A stretch of 64,000 bases of DNA. Source: Kitasatospora sp. DSM 101779 (GTDB lineage Bacteria; Actinomycetota; Actinomycetes; Streptomycetales; Streptomycetaceae). The notes beneath the pieces are model-generated. The model worked only from the letters and a program-made list of their open reading frames with translations. It was not told where the DNA came from and did no database searches. How positions within the stretch are numbered: the first letter of the stretch is position 1; the number at the start of each line of letters is the position of its first letter. The position numbers were made by a program, and so were the translations under genes. The DNA lies in contig NZ_JAHTIK010000001.1 in NCBI RefSeq assembly GCF_025655475.1, positions 6,284,357-6,348,356 on the forward strand, read 5' to 3'. Shown here piece after piece: positions 59,989-64,000 of this stretch.

Positions 59989-60891
59989 GTGACCACCAAC
60001 CCGCAGCTCCGCCGCGCGGCCGTGCTCGCCGCCACCGCCGGCCTCGCCCTGCTCGCCTCCGCCTCCCCGGCGCAGGCCGCCGACGGCCCCGACCTGGGCT
60101 CCGCCCAGCAGGTCCTGCAGTCCGGTCAGGTCCGGGACACCGTCTCCCGCTTCCTGACCGTCACCCGGCAGCAGTCCGCCGCGCAGTCCGCCCCCGCCGC
60201 CGACGGCGGCACGGTCGGCGCCCCGCGCAGCGCCGCCGCCCCGGCGGGCCCGCCCGCCTTCGACCTGAAGAACCCGGTGGCGCTCTACGAGCTCGCCCCC
60301 GACTTCGTCTCCGGCAAGGCCAGGCCGACCGCAGACGGTGCGCTGCGCCTCTCCTACCTCGCCTCCCGGGTCGACGCCGCCGACGGCCACCGTGCCGCCG
60401 TGCTGCTCGCACCGCAGGACCAGAAGGGCGGCTGGCAGCTGGCCGGCATCCGGGACGGCGACAGCGAGGTCTCCCTCGCCGAACAGGGCACCGCCCAGGC
60501 CCGCACCTTCACCGAGCCGCAGCTGCACGCCTGGTACCGGCTCACCGACAAGGGCCAGGTCGAGGCGCTCAACCAGGAGGCGACCAGCGGCCTCGGCGGC
60601 AAGCACAGCGTCACCCTCGCCGCCTACCAGAAGCTGGTCACCGCCCGCTACGGCGACAAGCTGCCCGGCTCCGCCTACGACCGCAAGGGCCTGGCCGGCG
60701 GATACCCCGGCCTGGACGGCTCGCCCGCACCGGCGGCCGGTGCGGCAGACGCCGCCCCGGTCGCGGCGGCCACGCCCGCCGCAGCCCCCGCCGACCGCAC
60801 GGCCTGGTGGGCCGCCGCGGCCGCCGGAGCGCTCGCCCTCGGCGGCGCGGCGACCGCCCTGCTCCGCCGCCGGTCCACCGGCACCCGCTGA
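59989..60891 (+). CDS. membrane-tethered partner protein of the cysteine protease, unknown function
   Basis: Protein of 300 residues. Signal peptide (AVLAATAGLALLASASPAQAA), an ectodomain of about 210 residues (SAQQVLQSGQVRDTVSRFLTV ... AWYRLTDKGQVEALNQEA), an Ala/Pro linker and a C-terminal membrane helix with basic tail (WWAAAAAGALALGGAATALLRRR). GTG 59989 follows GAGGAGA and lies 14 bp after the protease stop. The tight coupling suggests it anchors, activates or inhibits the protease. No known domain recognised. Confidence 0.75.
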   Translation: MTTNPQLRRAAVLAATAGLALLASASPAQAADGPDLGSAQQVLQSGQVRDTVSRFLTVTRQQSAAQSAPAADGGTVGAPRSAAAPAGPPAFDLKNPVALYELAPDFVSGKARPTADGALRLSYLASRVDAADGHRAAVLLAPQDQKGGWQLAGIRDGDSEVSLAEQGTAQARTFTEPQLHAWYRLTDKGQVEALNQEATSGLGGKHSVTLAAYQKLVTARYGDKLPGSAYDRKGLAGGYPGLDGSPAPAAGAADAAPVAAATPAAAPADRTAWWAAAAAGALALGGAATALLRRRSTGTR

Positions 60892-60906
60892 GCGGTCTCC
60901 CCGACC

Positions 60907-60955
60907 CGCCGGCGCCGCGGCCCTCCGATCCTGTCCGGAGGCCGCGGCGCCGGCG
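60907..60955 (+). terminator. long hairpin after the protease/partner pair
   Basis: A perfect 16-bp stem (60907-60922 with 60940-60955), extended by TCCG/CGGA past a one-base bulge, follows the stop by 15 bp. Confidence 0.78.
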
Positions 60956-61074
60956 ACCCGCGCACCGGCCCGGTTGGCGGTGCGAACCCCACCACCCGGC
61001 CCGATCCTGGGAGAGACAGCGGCCGCCCGACCGGGGCGCGGCCGCCGGAACGGGTCCGCCCAGGGAGACCATCG

Positions 61075-61491
61075 ATGACCATCGCCGGAGACTGGTACAA
61101 CGAGTTCGGCTCGCACATGCGGCTCACCGACGACACGTCGGGCGGCCTCACCGGGACGTACGTGTCCGGCGCGGGCCACGTGGCCGGCCCGTACGAGCTC
61201 ACCGGCCGCCACGACGCGCCGGCCGGCCCCGGCCAGGGCACCGCGGTCGGCTGGACGGTCGCCTGGCGCAACGAGCAGGGCGACGCCGGCTCGGTCACCA
61301 GCTGGAGCGGGCAGTACCTGGCGGGCGAGGAGACCATCCTCGCGACCTGGCTGCTCACCCGCTCGGCCGCCGCCGCCGACGTCTGGGAGTCGACCGTGGT
61401 CGGCCAGGACGTCTTCACCCGGCAGGCCCCCTCCCCGGAGGACGTCGAACGCCACCTCCGCGGCCGCCGCCCCGCCTCCCACCCGAGCTGA
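61075..61491 (+). CDS. signal-less avidin/streptavidin family protein
   Basis: Protein of 138 residues aligned over its full beta-barrel with streptavidin. The biotin contacts map to Asn9, Ser13, Tyr29, Ser31, Trp64, Ser73, Thr75, Trp77, Trp92, Trp104 and Asp112, equivalent to streptavidin Asn23, Ser27, Tyr43, Ser45, Trp79, Ser88, Thr90, Trp92, Trp108, Trp120 and Asp128. Unlike streptavidin it begins at the barrel (MTIAGDWYNEFG) without a signal peptide; ATG 61075 has GGGAGA upstream and no upstream start exists in frame. A cytoplasmic biotin or ligand binder is implied. Monocistronic, with hairpins on both sides. Confidence 0.9.
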   Translation: MTIAGDWYNEFGSHMRLTDDTSGGLTGTYVSGAGHVAGPYELTGRHDAPAGPGQGTAVGWTVAWRNEQGDAGSVTSWSGQYLAGEETILATWLLTRSAAAADVWESTVVGQDVFTRQAPSPEDVERHLRGRRPASHPS

Positions 61492-61501
61492 CCCGCCGCC
61501 C

Positions 61502-61535
61502 CGAAGGGGCGTCCCGGCTCCGGGGCGCCCCTTCG
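61502..61535 (+). terminator. hairpin after the avidin-family gene
   Basis: CGAAGGGGCG and CGCCCCTTCG form a 10-bp perfect stem, 10 bp past the stop. Confidence 0.78.
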
Positions 61536-61573
61536 TACCGGCCGGTAGCAGGTGCGCGTACCATCGTCGGGCC

Positions 61574-62362
61574 ATGGAGAACACAGCCACCTTCACCAGC
61601 TACGTCGCCGTCGGGGACTCCTTCACCGAGGGCATGTGCGACGACCTGCTGCCCGACGGCCACTACCGCGGCTGGGCCGACCGCGTCGCCACCGCGCTGG
61701 CCGCCGAGCAGGACGGCGGCTTCCGCTACGCCAACCTCGCCGTCCGCGGCAAGCTGATCGGCCAGATCTGCGACGAGCAGGTCGGCCCGGCCGCCGCGAT
61801 GGGCACCGACCTGGTCACCCTGGCCGGCGGGCTCAACGACGTGCTCCGGCCCGGCTGCGACATCGCGCACGTCAAGGAACGCCTCGGCATCGCCGCCCGC
61901 ACTCTGCTCGGCGGCGGCGCCACCGTGGTGATGTTCACCAGCACCGACCCCAGCCGCCGGATGCCCGGCGGCACCCGGCTGCTGCCGACCATCCTCGAAC
62001 TCAAGGCCTTCGTCGAGGGCATCGCCCGCGACTGGGGCGGCCGGGCCGTGGTGGTCGACCTCTTCAGCGCCCCCTGCTTCGACGACCGGCGGATGTGGGC
62101 CGAGGACCGGCTGCACCTCTCCGCCGAGGGCCACCGCCGGGTCGCCGCCGCCGTCCTCGAAGCCCTCGGCCGTCCCACCGGCGAGGACTGGCGCGCGCCG
62201 CTGCCGCCCGCCGCCCCGCAGAGCCGCACCGCGAAGCTCGGCGCCGACCTGCGCTGGCTGCGCAGCCACCTCGGCCCGTGGATCGGCCGCCGCCTCACCG
62301 GCCGCTCCTCCGGCGACGGCCGCCCGCCCAAGCGCGCCGAACTGCTCCCGTACGAGGGCTGA
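61574..62362 (+). CDS. cytoplasmic SGNH/GDSL hydrolase
   Basis: Protein of 262 residues without signal peptide. Blocks: VGDSFTEGM (Ser), LAVRGKLIG (Gly), LAGGLNDVL (Asn) and EDRLHLSAEGH (Asp-x2-His). This matches the large group of intracellular actinomycete GDSL esterases. TACCAT nine bases upstream of the ATG and no binding site suggest a short or absent leader. Substrate unknown. Confidence 0.9.
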   Translation: MENTATFTSYVAVGDSFTEGMCDDLLPDGHYRGWADRVATALAAEQDGGFRYANLAVRGKLIGQICDEQVGPAAAMGTDLVTLAGGLNDVLRPGCDIAHVKERLGIAARTLLGGGATVVMFTSTDPSRRMPGGTRLLPTILELKAFVEGIARDWGGRAVVVDLFSAPCFDDRRMWAEDRLHLSAEGHRRVAAAVLEALGRPTGEDWRAPLPPAAPQSRTAKLGADLRWLRSHLGPWIGRRLTGRSSGDGRPPKRAELLPYEG

Positions 62363-62446
62363 CCGGCCCGTACCCCGCCGTCCTCGCACTGCCCCTCCCC
62401 ACCGTCCGGGACCACCCGCACCGTTCGAGATCAGGAGTCACCGACC

Positions 62447-62989
62447 ATGGCCGAACCGCTGATCGCCGCCGTCGCGGGCCGGGTGCCCGCCGTCGACCCC
62501 TCGGCGTTCGTCGCCCCCAACGCGGTCGTCGTCGGTGCGGTCACCGTCGCCGCCCGCGCCGGCATCTGGTACGGCGCGGTGCTGCGCGGCGACGCCGAGA
62601 CGATCACCGTCGGCGCCGACACCAACATCCAGGACAACTGCACCCTGCACGCCGACCCCGGCTTCCCGCTGCGGCTCGGCGAGCGGATCTCGGTCGGCCA
62701 CAACGCGGTGCTGCACGGCTGCACGGTCGAGGACGACGTGCTGGTCGGCATGGGCGCCACGGTGCTCAACGGGGCCCGGATCGGGGCCGGCTCGCTGATC
62801 GCCGCCGGGGCGGTGGTCACCCAGGGCAGCGAGGTGCCGCCCGGCTCGCTGGTCGCGGGCGTCCCGGCGACGGTGCGCCGCCCGCTCACCGACGAGGAGC
62901 GCGCCGGCATCCGGGCCAACGCCGAGGGCTACCTGCTGCTCGCCGACGCCCATCGCGGCGTCGGCGCCCCGGGCGTCCGGCCGCTCTGA
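62447..62989 (+). CDS. gamma-class carbonic anhydrase family protein
   Basis: Left-handed beta-helix protein of 180 residues. Hexapeptide repeats run from VVVGAVTVAARAGIWYGAVLRGDAE to GAVVTQGSEVPPGSLVAGVPA. The three zinc His are visible in CTLHAD and VGHNAVLHGC. Function as carbonic anhydrase, or as an acyl-binding relative (CaiE/PaaY-type), is possible; the metal residues favour the former. Confidence 0.88.
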   Translation: MAEPLIAAVAGRVPAVDPSAFVAPNAVVVGAVTVAARAGIWYGAVLRGDAETITVGADTNIQDNCTLHADPGFPLRLGERISVGHNAVLHGCTVEDDVLVGMGATVLNGARIGAGSLIAAGAVVTQGSEVPPGSLVAGVPATVRRPLTDEERAGIRANAEGYLLLADAHRGVGAPGVRPL

Positions 62990-63093
62990 GGCGGCCCCGA
63001 CGTGCTGAGTCGCCCACCAGGACGCAAGCTGGTGATCACCCATAACCAGCGGCGGTGCCGGGACGGGCGGAGGCCCGGCGGAGCGGAGGAGCC

Positions 63094-63360
63094 GTGTTCC
63101 AACTGCTGTGGATCCTGCTGATCGGATTCGTCCTCGGCGTCCTGGCCAAGCTGATCCTGCGCGGGCCGCAGGCCATCCCGTGGTGGCTGACCATGCTGCT
63201 CGGCGCCGCCGGCGCCCTGCTCGGCAACGCCGTCGCCGGCTGGATCGGCGTCGCGCACACCGGCGGCATCGACTGGACCCGCCACCTCCTGCAGATCGGC
63301 TTCGCGGTCGCCCTCGTCGCGGTGGTCGCCCCGATGTGGGAGCGCCGGAAGGTCCGCTAG
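63094..63360 (+). CDS. GlsB/YeaQ/YmgE-type small membrane protein
   Basis: Membrane protein of 88 residues with three hydrophobic segments (LLWILLIGFVLGVLAKLIL, WLTMLLGAAGALLGNAVAGWIG, LQIGFAVALVAVVAPMW). The transglycosylase-associated YeaQ family is linked to stress responses. GTG 63094 follows GGAGGAG by 3 bases; the longer frame from 63055 lacks a site. Confidence 0.85.
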   Translation: MFQLLWILLIGFVLGVLAKLILRGPQAIPWWLTMLLGAAGALLGNAVAGWIGVAHTGGIDWTRHLLQIGFAVALVAVVAPMWERRKVR

Positions 63361-63366
63361 GGCTCG

Positions 63367-63425
63367 TCCGACACCGCTGCACCCGCCGGCCCCCCAGGGG
63401 AGTCGGCGGGTGCAGCGGTGTCGGA
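63367..63425. terminator. strong bidirectional hairpin
   Basis: Perfect 22-bp stem (63367-63388 with 63404-63425) with a 15-base loop between convergent genes. Confidence 0.92.
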
Positions 63426-63430
63426 GCCGG

Positions 63431-64000
63431 TCAGCCGGTGGTGGTGACGGTGACGGTGGTGAAGCCGAGCGAGCGGAGCAGCCCCTGGAGCACGGCGGTG
63501 GTGTTGGTCTCGGCGGTGGCGGTGAGCGCGGTGTCGCGGGCGGCGGTCTGGATCTTCTCGGTCGCCAGGACCTCCAGCCGCTGCTGGTCGCCGGGGTTGC
63601 CGGAGAAGAAGTCGCCGATCCGGTCGAACAGCCCGCGCTGCTGCGAGAACACGTAGGAGCGGCGGACGTCCAGGGTGGCGTCGGCCAGCTTGGCGTGCGG
63701 GAGGGCGAGGGCGGCCGTCCGGCGGTCGGCGGAGACGGTCACCGCGCCCTGCGGCAGCGCCCCGAGGTCGACGTAGGCGTCGACGCTGCCCGTCGCGACG
63801 TACAGGGTGCGCTTGCCGAGCAGCTGCGAGGGCAGGAACTTGGCGTCCTGGTCGAGGTCGACGATCACCTGGAAGTCGCCGGTCGCCGCGGTGTAGCGGC
63901 TCATGTTCCGGATGGACTTCAGCACGGCGGGCCCGCTGCGGTCCACCTCCCGCTCGGCGAACGGGTTCGGCAGGCCGGGCAGGAGGTCCAGCTTCGTCGC
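63431..64000 (-). CDS. DUF4230 domain protein (5' end outside window)
   Basis: The C-terminal 189 codons of a gene that runs beyond the window edge: the frame stays open through the last base. The sequence (MSRYTAATGDFQVIVDLDQDA, KRTLYVATGSVDAYVDLG, EKIQTAARDTALTATAETN) matches the DUF4230 family, usually membrane-anchored by an N-terminal helix that would lie outside. A GTG at 63946 could be read as a start, but similarity continues upstream. Function unknown. Confidence 0.8.
   Translation of the reverse strand, partial: ATKLDLLPGLPNPFAEREVDRSGPAVLKSIRNMSRYTAATGDFQVIVDLDQDAKFLPSQLLGKRTLYVATGSVDAYVDLGALPQGAVTVSADRRTAALALPHAKLADATLDVRRSYVFSQQRGLFDRIGDFFSGNPGDQQRLEVLATEKIQTAARDTALTATAETNTTAVLQGLLRSLGFTTVTVTTTG

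Noticed and set aside
1-64000. tRNA, rRNA, riboswitch, prophage or integrative element
   Set aside because: I found no tRNA-like cloverleaf, rRNA stretch, known riboswitch core, integrase, transposase or attachment-site duplication by reading; a covariance-model scan was not possible here.

Overview
The window looks like a chromosomal segment of a streptomycete-type actinomycete (Streptomyces or Kitasatospora). It has very high GC with G/C-rich third positions, many GTG and TTG starts, leaderless genes, a SpoIIE-type phosphatase and HATPase regulators, an ECF41 sigma factor, mycothiol-type enzymes and many exported hydrolases. I see no rRNA, tRNA, prophage, transposase, integrase or CRISPR array.

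Layout. 1-7 kb: two tandem HATPase regulators (one fused to PAS-GAF-SpoIIE), a DUF2637 membrane protein, an FhuF-like iron reductase under an iron box, a TPR protein and a zinc-ribbon protein. 7-16 kb: a MocA-like nucleotidyltransferase divergent from moaA, an HNH lipoprotein, a large membrane glycosyltransferase, an esterase and an MMPL exporter. 16-25 kb: a saccharide locus with a secreted F5/8C beta-helix protein, a ROK regulator and, divergently, a sugar ABC transporter with a GH1 beta-glucosidase. 25-29 kb: a LysR regulator, a mycothiol-dependent isomerase-like protein, ECF41 sigma factor and FAD oxidoreductase. 29-30.3 kb: the wreck of a NucA/NucB toxin gene, apparently broken by an internal inversion, with a likely immunity gene. 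30-40 kb: a CocE/S15 hydrolase lacking its serine, a secreted protein, a nickel permease under a Nur box, a HEAT-like protein, a RIO kinase and a large secreted nuclease. 40-56 kb: a mixed housekeeping and accessory stretch (alpha/beta hydrolase, WYL regulator, AbiEii-like nucleotidyltransferase, SGNH hydrolase, flavoprotein dehydrogenase, CBS protein, ferredoxin, SLOG protein, class IV aminotransferase, Dps, ThuA, phosphatase, peroxiredoxin, AlaT-type aminotransferase, HxlR regulator, RibD-like reductase, DinB protein). 56-61 kb: a run of secreted proteases and membrane-tethered surface proteins. 61-64 kb: a signal-less streptavidin homologue, an SGNH hydrolase, a gamma carbonic anhydrase, a GlsB/YeaQ membrane protein and the start of a DUF4230 protein.

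How genes work together. The solute-binding protein, two permeases and GH1 enzyme form one operon for uptake and hydrolysis of beta-linked oligosaccharides, probably controlled by the adjacent ROK repressor and possibly fed by the secreted beta-helix protein. Three secreted-protein genes (starts 33365, 37585, 56139) share the exact 11-mer TTCTACGCGCG upstream, suggesting one undescribed regulon of exported hydrolases. Metal control is visible at two genes (iron box at the FhuF gene, Nur box at the nickel permease). Operator-like palindromes also sit at the peroxiredoxin, HxlR and ROK genes. Strong GC hairpins close most convergent gene pairs.
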